Below are positions 10,292-22,543 of a stretch of 64,000 bases of DNA, piece after piece. Position 1 is the stretch's first letter. Each line of letters begins with the position of its first letter. The stretch spans positions 620,001-684,000 of the forward strand of contig JAHLMK010000011.1 of NCBI GenBank assembly GCA_019915135.1, given 5' to 3'. The notes under the pieces were generated by a model. The model did no database searches. It had not been told where the DNA came from and worked only from the letters and a program-made list of their open reading frames with translations. Position numbers and translations under genes: made by a program. This DNA comes from Strobilurus pachycystidiatus. Lineage: Eukaryota > Basidiomycota > Agaricomycetes > Agaricales > Physalacriaceae.

Positions 10292-11014
10292 GTCGTGGTT
10301 GAGTGTTGGTGGTGCTGGTGGGTGCTGGGCTGGAAGGTCTCGCGGCTTGATCTGGCGAGTAACAGCGTCACGGCTCTGTGACGCGCTGACGAGACTAAGG
10401 ATTTCTGGCGCAGGAGACGCCACAGCTGAAAATTCACATGCTATCGAAGAGTTAGAGAAGAGCGGCGTTGAGTGCTTAATATGGATGGATGGATCGGGCC
10501 GACGGTATTTGATTTAGCCGCGTCGGAGGCTGCGCCGAGTTGAGACCCTACTATGCCGAAACATAATGCACAATGTACAGAAACAGAATTTCATTAATAG
10601 TATTTTATTTGAGAAGTATACACACGAGCTGGTTCGACTCGGCTATCTACAAAACAAAGGAATCTGAGAGCCGGAAATGTCGCAGACTGGCGGGCCGGAC
10701 CGCCAACGGTGAACTGAAAGGATCATGAAGTCAAAGAAAAAAAGCTGGCGAAAGCTCGAGTGTCTGCCGTTAAGGCAGACACTAGTGTCTGCCCTGGACC
10801 CTGCCCCCGGTGTCAGATGACCATTGGAAAGTATTCTCCCATACGTCTCTGAATCATGAATCTCGACCGGGACTTGATTGAACACTGCGTAAACTACTCA
10901 AGTCATCGAAAAGTTTAGATAGGTACAGGATAGCCGCCAAAAACCTTATAAGATAAGATAAGCAAGGATGACCCGCATCTAATCGCGAGATAAGATAATT
11001 CTTCTTTTTCTTCC
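10292..11014. other. Intergenic, divergent promoters
   Basis: Shared upstream region of the minus-strand gene starting at 10291 and LAS1 at 11015. Open frames upstream of 10291 on the minus strand have no ATG. No structured element recognised. Confidence 0.45.
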
Positions 11015-12703
11015 ATGCCGCGACTTCCTCGACGCGTACCCTGGTCTTCAGTTGCAGAGCTCGACCAAATTTGCTCCTGGATATTCGCAGACGAAAATGA
11101 TCTCGATTCCAAATTGCTTGCCATTCAAAAGGTGGATGAAACTCCCGCTTCAGAACCACCAAGGTCTCAATCAATCCCTCAGATTTCGGCCTGGAAAACA
11201 GTGACATCTCTACCCCACGCCATTGAGTCCACACTTTCGCTTCTGGTGGTGATTCTGGAGGACAAGATGCCGAGGGTGTCGTCATTCTCGCTCTCTTTGC
11301 GCCAGAACTATGCCGGGGCTATAATACGACTGGTCAACGGTTTGGTGGACCCACTGCAGTCGGGGGCGTATGCGCGGTCAATTGCTTCGATATCAGACCA
11401 GCTTGGACTTCCGTTGTGGCTTGTGGAGCTCCGACACGCTTCAACGCACGAGGATCTGCCCAGTCTCGAGTTGTTGCAAGAAGGCGCTCGACAGGTGTGT
11501 GTCATGCATAATCCTTTGACTGGTCAATAAAATGGTTGATATTCTAGTCCTTGGTATGGCTGTTTCAAAACTATTGGCTCCCAACGATAAGCCCCTACAC
11601 TGCACCCAAAACGAGTCCAAGCCTACGCTCTCTAGGCCCAGTTTTGAAGGAGTACAAGCGTCTTTCGAAGGCCACAACTCGTGATCATTCCTTGAAGACC
11701 GCTTATCAACAATCCATTACCAAGGTCGCTCGAGAGGTCGAAAGGTGGCTAGGTGAAGCTAAGGTAGCCGCTGACCTAGAATGGCAGAGCGGCGATACCG
11801 ACTCGAAAGAGACTTTTGCGTTGGAGAAGCTCGCGGAACAGCTGTTACAGAAAGGCGTGCTCGTACCTCTCTCAAAAAAGTTCGTATCATACTCAGTTGT
11901 CTCTCGACTAATGATTAAGCGACTTTACACAGAAAACGCGTTTTCCCATCCGACACCTTCCTTCCACCTGCAACATCTATTGACATATGGTCGCCTCTCC
12001 TCCTACAAATACAATCCTTACATCCTGAGTTCTGTGGTACCCTTGTACAGCGCGTCATACGGACGCTTCTTTCGGATCCATCTCTGGAATCTGACACGAC
12101 GAGGTCAATATCGTATGACGCCTGCATTGCGCGCTGGGCAATGTGGGTCGTCGAGACGTGTCCGAAGGACGATGTCGACCTCAATCTAAAAAAGGATGCC
12201 ATTGTGTCCTTGCTTACGACTCTTGGTCCAAAAACTTTGCCTCCGAGAACAATGTGTGTACTATCGAATTATCACGATGTGCCTTCTAATGATTTGTAGG
12301 CCAACGCAGCTTCTTCAGGCACTCTGTGAAGGAGACGAGCAATACGAGACCGCCCTATCCTATCTGTCATCTCAAAGCGCGCAATCTTCGGTACGTTCAA
12401 GCTGTGGTTCGAGAATTTTGTCACTAACCTGCCTCTTAGACATGGCAGTCTGACGATATCTCGGTCATGTCCAGCCGACTCGAAGAGCTTCTCACCTCTA
12501 CTTTCGAAGACATGCCAGGAATTGAGGCTCCCGAACCGGCATCGCAACCAACTACTCCGGAAACAGTGCTGGCACCTGGATGGACTTTGCTCAATAATTT
12601 GAAGTGGAAACCAAGTCCGCTCGGTATGCATTCAGTGATTGCATGACACTGCCTTCCCTCGTAAATGGTACAAGATGGATTCTGTAGAGTTGCAACAATC
12701 TAG
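11015..12703 (+). CDS. LAS1: Las1-like pre-rRNA processing endonuclease
   Basis: Las1 is the HEPN-fold nuclease that, with the kinase Grc3, cleaves the ITS2 spacer during 60S ribosome maturation in the nucleolus. The start MPRLPRRVPWSSVAELDQI matches the family N-terminus (RRVPW). Residues about 90-160 give the core IRLVNGLVDPLQSGAYARSI and LGLPLWLVELRHASTHEDLP, in which RHASTH is the R-x4-H HEPN catalytic motif and is intact. Exon 1 ends CGACAG at 11494; a 53-base intron leads to SLVWLFQNYWLP, matching the family's WL..NYW. Further exons follow near 12130, 12300 and 12440, and the protein ends after GWTLLNNLKWKPSPL. The stop is at 12703 if the last intron is spliced, or 12646 if not. Full length looks normal for fungal Las1. 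Confidence 0.9.
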
Positions 12704-13114
12704 CTATGTCCGTATGAAACGGTATGATACAATTTGTGAATTACTTGAGCTATAGTTAGGAGTAAACATTCACAAGTCGTCAACCGGCAGCTATTTGAAG
12801 GCCTAGAAGCCTTTAAAGGTGACCTCGTAAATTCACAGATAAACATTTTGACCGAGAATTGTGTCCGATGAAGTGCTTCATTTGCAGTATCCATATGTAT
12901 GTTATGAGCTCCATTGACTAACATTCCGGGATGATCGAGTCCCAAAATGTCATTTTGTGTCATTGACCGATGGTGTGTCAGTGGCCGGTGGAAAACTGTA
13001 GCGCCGAGTACACATTCCCCAGCTTGGAATCAGGTAATAACTGGATACAGCAGACGATTGTGGAGGTGATCGTGGTTGGGGAAGCTTCCGATCATTTTGT
13101 TCCCCGCTTTCGTC
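12704..13114. other. Intergenic, LAS1 to carboxylase gene
   Basis: No supported gene. A minus-strand frame at 12700-12963 has no family signal and is treated as chance. Confidence 0.45.
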
Positions 13115-15317
13115 ATGCATCGATACCTAGCCCGCCCCTCCGTTCGTCGGTGCGCCCACAACGTCGGGCAGCGGCGCCAGCAATGCGCACGGACATACCA
13201 CGCCTCAGTACTGCCGTCGCTTTTGTCGACCACGTCACCAGAGTTCATCGCCAAGGCGGAGTCCATGGAAGCAGTCATCGCAGACGTTGAATCCAAGATG
13301 GCCCACGCCAGACTCGGGGGCGGACCAAAGGCATCGGAAAGGATGGCAAGCAAAGGCAAAAAGCTGCCCAGGGAGCGGTGCGCTGTCCAGTTTCTGCGCG
13401 CTTTGGTCAGTGTTGACCATAGGGCACCAGGTTACATCTCCTGCTAGATCCGCACACTCCATTTCTTGAATTATCGCCTCTGGCCGCACATGATGTATAC
13501 TCGGAGAGTATTCCTGGGGCCGGGCTCATAACCGGAATCGGGAGGATATCTGGAAGAGAGTGTATGGTCGTGGTCAACGATGCTACGGTGAAGGGCGGCT
13601 CGTATTATCCTCTGACGGTGCGCCAAACGCGCGTTTTCACTCTTCAGTCTCGTTCTCAAGGCCGTCTAGGTCAAGAAACAACTTCGAGCCCAAGAAATAG
13701 CGCGTGAACACGGACTACCTTGTGTTTACATCGGTATGTCCCACCAATTACCATGTCAGGCATGTATAACCCGCCTCGCAGTTGAATCAGGAGGCGCTGC
13801 GCTGCCCTATCAAGCCAATGTTTTCCCGGACAAGGAGCACTTTGGACGCATCTTCTATAACATGGCATGTATACATTGTCCTCCTTACTCGGCTTTGAGA
13901 AGTAAACTTGCGCCCATAGGCTCAAATGTCCGCCTTGAGAATACCACAGATCGCGTCTATACACGGGATATCCGTCGCTGGTGGCGCATATGTTCCAGCA
14001 ATGGCAGATGAGAATATCATTGTGCAGAACCAAGGACGAATATTCTTGGCCGGGCCTCCTCTGGTCAAGGCGGCGACCGGTGAAGAGGTCGATGACGAAT
14101 CTCTGGGAGGCGGCATGATGCATTCGAGTGAAAGTGGAGTTACAGACCATTTAGCAAGAGACGACGAGCATGCTCTAGCGATTACCAGAAGTGTGGTGGC
14201 AGATCTAGGGCGTGCTGGTTGGAAACCTGCTCAACCTGCAGCCGAACCGGAGGAACCGTTGTACCCTTCCTCTGACCTGCACGGAATAGTTGGGACGGAT
14301 GTTCGTCAAGGATTCGACATGCGGGACGTCATCTCGCGCATTGTGGATGGCAGTAGGTTGAGGGAGTTCAAGAAGGAATATGGCCCGACAATCATCACCG
14401 CGAGTATCTGCCTTCATAGACACACAAACAACATTAACTCTCAGACAGGGTTTCGCACACATACATGGATATGAAGTCGGGATTGTTGCCAATAACGGTA
14501 TTCTATTTTCTCCTTCTGCGTTGAAGGCGACGCACTTTATCCAGTCCTGTTCACAAAGAAAGATTCCTCTACTTTTCCTGGTCAATGTCACTGGTGCGCC
14601 TTTAGAATCCGGGCTTGAGGCGCCATTACATTTCCGCTTGAACAGGGTATATGGTCGGCTCTAAAGCCGAACGGGGTGGAATAGCCAAAGATGGTGAGTG
14701 GTTTACATGTTGCATCGATTCTGGCAACATTCTGATGCATTGCAGGGGCTAAGATGGTCCGAGCGGTAGCCTGTGCGGACGTACCGAAGCTCACGGTGGT
14801 CGTCGGTGGTAGCTTTGGTGCGGGCAATTACGGTAAGGGGCCCTGGCTTCTATCATTCGTGAATCCTGAGTCCTAGTGTGTTGATCCATATTCCTCCTAG
14901 GCATGTCCGGAAGAGCGGTGAGTGTCCGTTGCTGGACCTGACTCAGTAGCCTAACTTTTCGCTAGTACTCACCAAGGTTCCTCTGGATGTGGCCAAACGC
15001 GAAGGTCTCCGTCATGGGTTCTGGACAGCTTTCCCAAGTAATGGCCTCGGTCTCCAAGTGAGTTTACGTGCTTCGTTTAGAACGACCCTCATCTGACGGG
15101 AACTTCCAGGGACCCTTCGCAGCATTCCTCTTTGAAGTCGGAGATAGAAGAGCAGTCAACTGCTCTGTATTCGACAGCTAGGCTGTGGGATGATGGCATT
15201 ATCAAGCCGACAGATACCAGAGACGTTGTCGGCCTGGGATTAGCTTTGGCGGCAAGAAGGCCTCTCGGTGGATCCTCGACAACATGGGATGGCGGATTTG
15301 GGGTGTTCAGGATGTAA
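13115..15317 (+). CDS. mccB: Methylcrotonoyl-CoA carboxylase beta subunit, mitochondrial
   Basis: This is the carboxyltransferase subunit that moves CO2 from the biotin of the alpha subunit to 3-methylcrotonyl-CoA in leucine breakdown. The start at 13115 gives an Arg-rich, acid-free leader ([15 protein letters not shown]), a mitochondrial presequence. Exon 1 ends LPRER; the next exon resumes [18 protein letters not shown]. Then come [159 protein letters not shown] and a C-terminal [20 protein letters not shown], all in the order of the biotin-dependent carboxyltransferase family. At least ten exons; no break seen. Propionyl-CoA carboxylase beta is less likely given the [14 protein letters not shown] signature. 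Confidence 0.93.
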
Positions 15318-15579
15318 ACCCGGGCCCGCCAACATACAGGCGGACGGTCCTGGAGGGGCTCGGGAAGCACGACAGAACTTAGTTAGCCTGGTACAGTAAC
15401 ACACAAAGAATTTCATTTGGAAGGACATAAGTGCAGTAGGATGGCATTGGCACGTAACTCAGCCTACTGTTACCGAAAGCGCGCGTGATACATTACAGCT
15501 TCCTGGAGTCTTCCATGACTCTGAGTATTTCCACCCCGTCATATCTTATCTTCGTTCAACGACGACACTGCCTACAAAC

Positions 15580-15972
15580 ATGCGAGTTGCCCTGACGCTA
15601 CAAAACAACGGCAGTGTCGCTCGCGACCATTTGGCTTCGGAACGCACCTTTCTGGCGTATGTGCGGACGAGTCTGACATTAGCGTCAATGGGCGTCGCGC
15701 TCGTCCAGCTGTTCTCCATCTCGGTGAAGACCTCGCATGGGTCGAACACGAACAGCATAAACGCCCTCCACGCCTTTGCGCGTCCCATTGCCGCTGCGGC
15801 CATCCTTCTCGGGCTGTTCGTGCTCGTGATCGGGACGGCGCGATTCTTCGTCATCCAGGAGAAATTGACGAGGGGGCTCTTTCCGGTGTCGCGGGTGTTC
15901 ACTGTCGCAATGGCTACGTGCATCTCAGCACTCATTGTTGTCGTATTTGCCATTCTCCTGGCGAAGGAATAG
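15580..15972 (+). CDS. DUF202 family small membrane protein
   Basis: Single-exon gene of 130 residues. NNGSVARDHLASERTFLAYV followed by RTSLTLASMGVALVQLF is the DUF202 (Pfam PF02656) signature. Three hydrophobic segments (about residues 28-46, 64-86 and 106-126) predict three membrane passes. The family is found in bacteria and fungi; the same domain forms the membrane part of yeast VTC polyphosphate polymerase subunits, but stand-alone copies have no established function. The ATG at 15580 leaves a short N-terminus before the domain. It lies in tandem with MLH3 on the plus strand, about 310 bases upstream of it. Confidence 0.88.
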   Translation: MRVALTLQNNGSVARDHLASERTFLAYVRTSLTLASMGVALVQLFSISVKTSHGSNTNSINALHAFARPIAAAAILLGLFVLVIGTARFFVIQEKLTRGLFPVSRVFTVAMATCISALIVVVFAILLAKE

Positions 15973-16286
15973 GCTCGCAGTCCAGGTCGGAAAGACGGGT
16001 GAGTTTGTACTACTGTGCCATCATAAACCTGTGAATTCACCGCGGTCTCTTTGCAGAAGCGACATGTTTTCGAAGAGAACTCATTCAACATGATGATTCG
16101 CTGGCGCGACACTCGAAGATGGTGAAGCAGGCCAGGGAAGAACAGGGAAGGATAAGCTTGGCTCGCTCGCGTGATATGTTTCCTTAGCTAGTTCAGCTTT
16201 TACTGGGGGACGATGACGTATCTTAGGGTTAGGGCTACACTTCTGTCTTCAATGCAGCCATCGTCTCGAAACCGTCTTGCAATGCA
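15973..16286. other. Intergenic, DUF202 gene to MLH3
   Basis: No supported gene; 5' region of MLH3. Confidence 0.45.
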
Positions 16287-19200
16287 ATGAATTCCATCCA
16301 AGCGCTGTCCAGCGCGACGCGCAGCCACATTAGGTCCACCCAAATCTTGACGTCGCTGCCTCAAATCGTCTCGGAACTCCTGCAGAACGCTCTCGACGCT
16401 GGCGCCCGTCACGTCGACATTGGCGTCGACAAGGACAATTGGTCTTGTTGGGTCAGAGACGACGGGTGCGGATTCAGCAAGGACAGCCTGTTCCGTCTTG
16501 GCCAGGGCTCCGACGAAGGACGCTATGGTGCGCTGCGCCTTTCTGAGTCATCCTGTCGCAGGCGTGTTCATTTGGCAGCTCAGCGACATCCAAGGCCTAC
16601 GACCCCGACTCATTGAATATTCTGGACTCCTTTGGCTTCCGCGGAGAAGGTGCGTGCTCCACAAGCCAGCTCTCACGCGTTTGCTGACTTGCCTCAGCTT
16701 TAGCGTCCGCCGCAGATCTTTGCTGCCTGGAAGTAGCGTCGCGCACAGCTTCATCGCGTGATACCTACTCAATAATTCTCAAGGTATGCTCCTCTAATCT
16801 GCCCAGATACACGCATCCAATGACCGCGTAGGGCGGGAAGTCCCTCTATACAGGTGCCGCCGTTCGGTGGCGCCGAGAGTCGTCTGGCACGACTGTTGTC
16901 GTGCGCGACGCGTTCTATAATGTGAGCCATGTCTCGTTATGCGACTCAGAGTTGATGACGACTTTATCAGCTCCCCGTTCGCCGCCTTTCACACCCTTCT
17001 TCGACCCGGACTTGCGATCTTGTACGTCAAGAGATGGAAACCTATGCTTTGGTATTCCCCCACGTAACTTTCACCCTTGAGCGCTCCCGAGAGTCTTCCG
17101 GAGATGCTACCATCAGAATACCCAAGGTCAGTATCGATCGGTCTCTGTTCTGACTCCATCTCAAGTCCCTCTAGACCCCTTCGACAGTCTCGACATTTCG
17201 CCACATATTTGGCAAGGCTCTAGTTGAAGTGAGCTGCTGACCTATTACCGGTGGCGGTCTCATTTGACCTGACGTCTGTAGCACGCTGAAACCATCGATG
17301 TGACTTCTGGCGAGCTCAGGTTGGAGGGCTTTATCAGTCTCGATGGCGCGCTGTCGAAAGTACGTTTAGAGTTCGGCTGTAGACGTGTCGTATCAGCAGC
17401 TGATAAATTTGTGAAGGCCCACCAGTTCCTTTGTATGTCTGTCTCTCTGTTTGCCATGTCACATTAAATCTGAACATACCCTCAAGACGTGAACAGACAT
17501 CCCATTGCGTCTGGGGAGTTTCATAAATTAATCGACAGCAAGTTCTCGTCCAGTTCTTTTGCGAAACACGTATGTTCCATCGATGCATGTCATTGTCAAG
17601 CTGTGGAGCTAATCGTTGTCTCCAAAAGGCCTTTGATGAAATTGGAGAAACTAATGCGCGACCAAGTAAGTCATATGCTGCGACGTCGTTTCCTACTCTG
17701 ACAACGGACTACATGTAGCGGTCCGTAGATCGCCTCGGAAGGTTGAGAAGCGACCCGTTTATGTGTTGAACATGACCATACCTCCACGCGCACTCGATAA
17801 TTGCCTAGAGCCGGCCAAGATGACTTTGCAGTTTCAGGTTTCGGTTTCCTCCTACTCTCTTTGGCTTTTCATCTGACAGTATTCCAGGACAAGAGCTCTG
17901 TCAACAATCTCTTATCGACTGCCGTACAATCGTTTCTTGTTAGACATGGTTTTATGACCCATCCGAGCGCCACGAGAGTGCGACAGGTTTCTCCGTCACC
18001 TCGGAAACGAAGAAGATACGGCTTTGAAGGGGATTCTGGGTATGCGGAGACTCCATCAGCAGCGCAGCCCGAAGAAGACGAGGTGTTGGACTCGGAACCA
18101 CTTCCAGCACCGCTATTCATACGACAGGTTCATATCAAGTCTTTCATGCTCGGCAGGCATGTTAATGTGCATCATAGGAACATGAACATGTCCAGGCTTC
18201 TGCCAGCGTTCTTTGGACGGATCCTAGTACAGGCCAAGTATTTGTTATAGACACCCGAACGGGCAATTCGCGGCCGCACGGAGTCCTCCGGCCAGGCGAA
18301 GCTGTAGAGGCGGAGCAAGACACAACACTATCCTCTCGATTAACATTCCCTCGCAGCCAAAAAATTGCCACAAGCAGCGAGATGCCTACTTGGATACAGG
18401 AAGCGTTGGCCGTTAGTTTCCTCCTCAGATGCGAAAAGCACAGTCAACTGAATTATAAACAGGCCAATGATGTATATACCCCGACAGAAACTAAGATACC
18501 CTCCGTCAAACCTATAGACGCTAATTTTGGATACAACTCTCAAGAAACGAGTGGTCCCTCTCACGGGTGTCATCGCCATCCCCGCTTTTCACCTTCGGCA
18601 CAGCAAGAGGTGGCATCCGGAACGTCAGCGCATCGATATCACAAAGCCGATCTCCTGAACGCGCATGTCATAAATCAGGTGGACAGAAAGTTCATCGCTT
18701 GTCTTATCAGTGACTCCGGCGAGCCAGACGCGGACGGAATTGTGGCGGAAGGTCATGGACGTTCCTTGGTCCTTCTCGACCAACATGCCGCTGACGAACG
18801 CATTCGGGTGGAGCGATTTCTGAGGCCTCTTTGCCTGGGGTTCCTCGAAAGTATGAATGGTGTCGAAGATAAGAACAGAACAGTAGAGACGAGGGAGCTT
18901 TCTCCGGCTGTTCCGATACTGTTGACAAGCTATGAGCTGTCCATACTGGCCGGCGATCCAAGGATTCGACGAACGTTCCGAAATTGGGGCTTTGGATTCG
19001 GAGAACTGGGAACGGTCAATGAGCTTTCTGATGGGGTTACAGGGAGCGGATATGTACAGGTGATAGTGAGATGCATACCGGAAGTTGTCGCGGACAAGGC
19101 GAGTCTTTCCTGCTCTATTCGGTTCATGAGGCTAAGTTATGGCCACAGCTTCTGCTTGGAGACGAACTTCGTGACTTGGTGAAGGCTTTCTTAGCAAGCC

Positions 19201-19641
19201 CACGAACTCCGGAGGAAAACCATGACGCATTACAGCCAGGGTCACCTGAAAGCAGTTCCGTTTGGCTCAGAGCGCTGCGGTGGTGCCCCCGAGAACTCCT
19301 AGATCTTGTCAATTCCAAGGCTTGTCGAGGTAAAGATTTACGCTTTTTCGTTCGAAAGAGCTCCTCTCCCTGAGTTGCGATTCCATCAGGTGCTATCATG
19401 TTCAACGATACGCTTACGAGAGAGCAATGCCAGAGACTAGTACGCCAACTAGCCGACACGGTATTTCCCTTCCAATGCGCCCACGGCAGGTAGGTGCGCA
19501 GTCATCTGGGAAGTCTTTTTTCACACAAAGGTCATTTCCAGACCGTCACTTGTTCCATTGACCGATATACGGAGGACGGCGAGTAAACTAAATGGAGGTG
19601 AGGTGTGTTGGTCGAGATTGGAAGACAGCAGGCCGTATTAA
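16287..19641 (+). CDS. MLH3: MutL homologue MLH3, DNA mismatch repair/meiotic crossover protein
   Basis: The start MNSIQALSSATRSHIRSTQ is followed by the GHKL ATPase motifs: SELLQNALDAGARHV (motif I, E and N), VRDDGCGF (motif II) and FGFRGEAL after an intron near 16650 (motif III). The transducer region includes VRRLSHPSS and KAHQFLYVNRHPIASGEFH. The WTDPSTGQVFVIDTRTGNS stretch (about 18215) is typical of MLH3. In the C-terminal domain LVLLDQHAADERIRVE carries the metal-binding DQHAx2Ex4E endonuclease motif intact. CRGAIMFNDTLTREQC and FPFQCAHGRPSLVPL (19490-19560) close the domain; the stop is at 19639-19641. MLH3 pairs with MLH1 and nicks DNA in mismatch repair and meiotic joint-molecule resolution. 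About ten short introns; all domains are present and no break was seen. Confidence 0.92.
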
Positions 19642-20449
19642 GTCTCCCCATTGTGCTCGCTCGATATGGGGGACTTCCGTACCAACTTCTTTCCCGCTTC
19701 CTGGTCGACTTGTGGCCCAGATTCTTTTTTCTACGCCCAGTTCGTGGCATTGGCAGCAGATCGTTGACAGATACCATCCGGGGCAAAGTGATATATGCAA
19801 GGAAGCCACAGGACCCTGATACACGGTGCTATCTCGACTCTTTTGTCTCTCGTGAGTCAGGCGGATGGAATCGAATCTGCTGAGCCTTACTTTCACGTAT
19901 GCTTGGGGCTGTAGAGCCGCTAGCCTTCTACGCCACAGGTATACAGCAGTAATCGGAACAACGTAATAATTAACTGTCGCCAAGAAAAACTTTGCCTTTG
20001 GGAGAACAGTTGCTGGCTCGTGTCAAAACGACTCTTGCTCTTGAGTTCTCAAGACTCGTCGGTGGTATCCCGGTTGAATTGAAAGTAGATACCAGATAGA
20101 AGTCGGTCAACGGAACAGAGTTCTGGGAACCAAACGATCGGATTTGATCGAGGGGAAGGTTCTCTCCAAATGAAGGAACGTCTCAACTCTCACCATACAG
20201 TTCCTTTTGTATAGTTGTAAAGTCTGTGATTCTAGGTTTTAAAGAGAAAGGGACTGATGATCTTCCCAAAGCGAACCTTGTACTTTAGATCCGCTTCGGA
20301 GAGAGTCCGGCAGAGATAACTTGTAAATCTACCGAGATAAGTGGATGAATATGTGGGGAATACTTTCTCGGACCGCTAACGGACGTGCAATGAAAGGGTT
20401 CGCGATTGAAACCAAAGGATCAGTCTATGAGGGACCACTAACCCCGCAA
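19642..20449. other. Intergenic between convergent genes MLH3 and phosphatase
   Basis: Opposed open frames exist at 19588-19983 but show no family signal and lie over the MLH3 3' end. The rest, to 20449, has no coding signal. Confidence 0.45.
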
Positions 20450-21579
20450 CTACAAGTTCGAGGTCTGGGCTACGAGAAAATTACTACGGATGGCAACCAG
20501 ATCTTCATCGGAAAGGTTGAGGAACTGTCTGGAATATCCTTCAGCTCCGCCGTAGTGCTCATTCAAATGATTCAAAAAAGCAATCATAGTCTCCTTCCTA
20601 CGGAAGGAATCAATAAGAGTCAGACGGACAGGATGAACAGCGCAGTTGACATACCGGCAAGTAAACATATTCAATGCCGCTTCATTGTTTGAAGCAAAAA
20701 GTGGTTCCTTGGACAGCCGCTGCATTATCTTCTCTCTGGCAGGCTCACGTCCCACGCGAGTCAGGGCATAGTCAACCGCTATATCGTCATCGCTCACGCC
20801 ACACAGCTTTGTGTCTGGGAGTCAGACTTGCCACTGTTGGAGAAACCCAGAGAAACGTACTTTTAGTAAAATTGCAGCTATGACACCTGTCCTGTCCTTG
20901 CCGGCCGTGCAATGAAATACACACCCTTCCGTAGGTCTGTCTCGGACGTGGCGGAGGATGGTACCGAAAGCTGGCGCACCGCTGTCGAGGATTTGGGAAT
21001 ACAATTCCATGAATGCCTGGGCGGCAGTTTAGTCGTTGGGAAGAACACCGGATGTTCAACATGCGTGGATACCTCTGTCTTGCCACTGGAATACAGCTGG
21101 AAACGCCTACGGAGGGCGCGTTAGTACCGTGTTTCATTGCGTCCAACTCGTGCCGCACGTACTCACTTGGCCATCATCTCGGGGCTGTAGTCCTCATGGC
21201 GGAACACTGGCGTTCTGAGAATCTCGATGCCGTCTATTTCGGGTAGCGGGGTGTTGTACTTTTCAATCTCGGTGTCGGACCGTAGGTCGAAGACTTTCGT
21301 GATGCCCATAGATTTGAGCCTGGCTTTGCCTATATGAGATAGTTCACCTTTCAAGCTTAGAATTACTGATGGCCCAAAGATGAATATACCTTCATCTGTT
21401 ATGCTAGAAAGCTCTGCAGAGCGCAGAACGAGGCGCGGTCTTGTTGCGTGGGCTGGCACGGTGGTGGACTTGTAGAGGCCCAGATCGCGCACGTTGATTA
21501 CGCCTGGTATTGACACAAACGGATGGCGCGACAGGATGTCGGACACATAGGCGGGATCTAACGGTTCCAAGTCGTTCAT
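20450..21579 (-). CDS. Tyrosine/serine protein phosphatase, Y_phosphatase3 type
   Basis: The start at 21579 (MNDLEPLDPAYVSDILSRHP) leads to FVSIPGVINVRDLGLYKS, RPRLVLRSAELSSI and ITKVFDLRSDTEIEKY. The catalytic P-loop VFHCTAGKDRTGVIAAILL (about 20870-20920) has Cys and Arg in the C-x5-R arrangement. After a short intron come LAGVSDDDIAVDYALTRVG and a C-terminal helical region ending LVAQTSNL at 20450. This matches the tyrosine phosphatase family of Pfam PF13350, related to bacterial Tyr/Ser phosphatases and lipid phosphatases of the LipA/MptpB type. Substrate is unknown; some relatives act on phosphoinositides. Four exons or so, and the active-site loop is complete. Confidence 0.88.
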
Positions 21580-22543
21580 GCTGGAGGTTGCGGTCAAAGG
21601 GATGCGGGATCAATTTAGATTGCCGACTCGGACTCGATCACAATTTAACCCAATTTCACAATGTGACGCATTTATTGCGAGGCCAGAAGCATACCAGGAC
21701 TGCCAGTGCACTCCCTGCAAGAGGAAATAGGAATTCTGCACTCTACAGAGCAATAGCAGTCGGAGTCCAGCAATTATTTCTGACCCTCCCGTCCCTTCTC
21801 ATTACAGAAGATCATTGCAGTGGCAGTATACGCGCCGAAATAGTAGGTCGAGGAGCGCCTCTCTATCTCGTCAACGAAATCCAGTATGTACATAACTCAA
21901 CCTTGACCGGTACATGCTGGTACATGTGCTGCAAGTGCGTTACCCTAGATTTGGATGAGAAGCTCGACGAACAGCTTGCGGTTCCAAGATATTTCAACCC
22001 CATAGAGGATCCAGAACGATCTCAAGTGTTGTGGCTACAGCCCTTGCAGGCAGCGAATCTTCAGGCATAGGATTCGCGCACAAACTGTAAAACTGAATAT
22101 CTGAAGTTTCAACGCGCGACGCTGAGGCTATGGAACAAGATGGAAGACAATCAGCTTCTCCTAGATAGGCCCATGTCCATCATGGCCGCCGTTCGAGCCA
22201 CGTCACGCATAGATTTGGGAAGGGATTGACGCCAAAGGCTGACCGTCTTGACACAAATGATGTGGATGTGATCCTGGATGGTTATGCCATATACGACCTT
22301 ATCCTCTCCATAGTTCATCAGATACAATGCACCTAGGCAATCAGCACGGGGAGATACCTGCTTTCCACGTAGTTATGCAGTGTGATCACACCTTGATTTG
22401 AGCGAAAAATGCAAGATGTTGTGTTTCTTTATTCTTGTTGTATTTATCATAACACCTGAACGCATATAAGATTAGTAGGCATGAATGTTTCGAAACGACG
22501 CTTACCCAACAAAATGCTGAGTCGATAGGTCAAAATCTGCCCG
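21580..22543. other. Intergenic; one unassigned plus-strand frame
   Basis: A plus-strand frame from about 21660 to 22070 is open over 130 codons (APLYLVNEIQYVHNS, DEKLDEQLAVPRYFNP) but has no recognised family, start or neighbours in frame. It may be a lineage-specific gene fragment. 22071-22543 shows nothing beyond the AT-rich 3' region of the next gene. Confidence 0.3.

Noticed and set aside
10072..10437. Second minus-strand frame over the gene at 9672-10291
   Set aside because: It lacks an ATG and does not splice to the convincing aromatic-rich second exon, whereas the chosen frame does through a GTATGT...CTAG intron.
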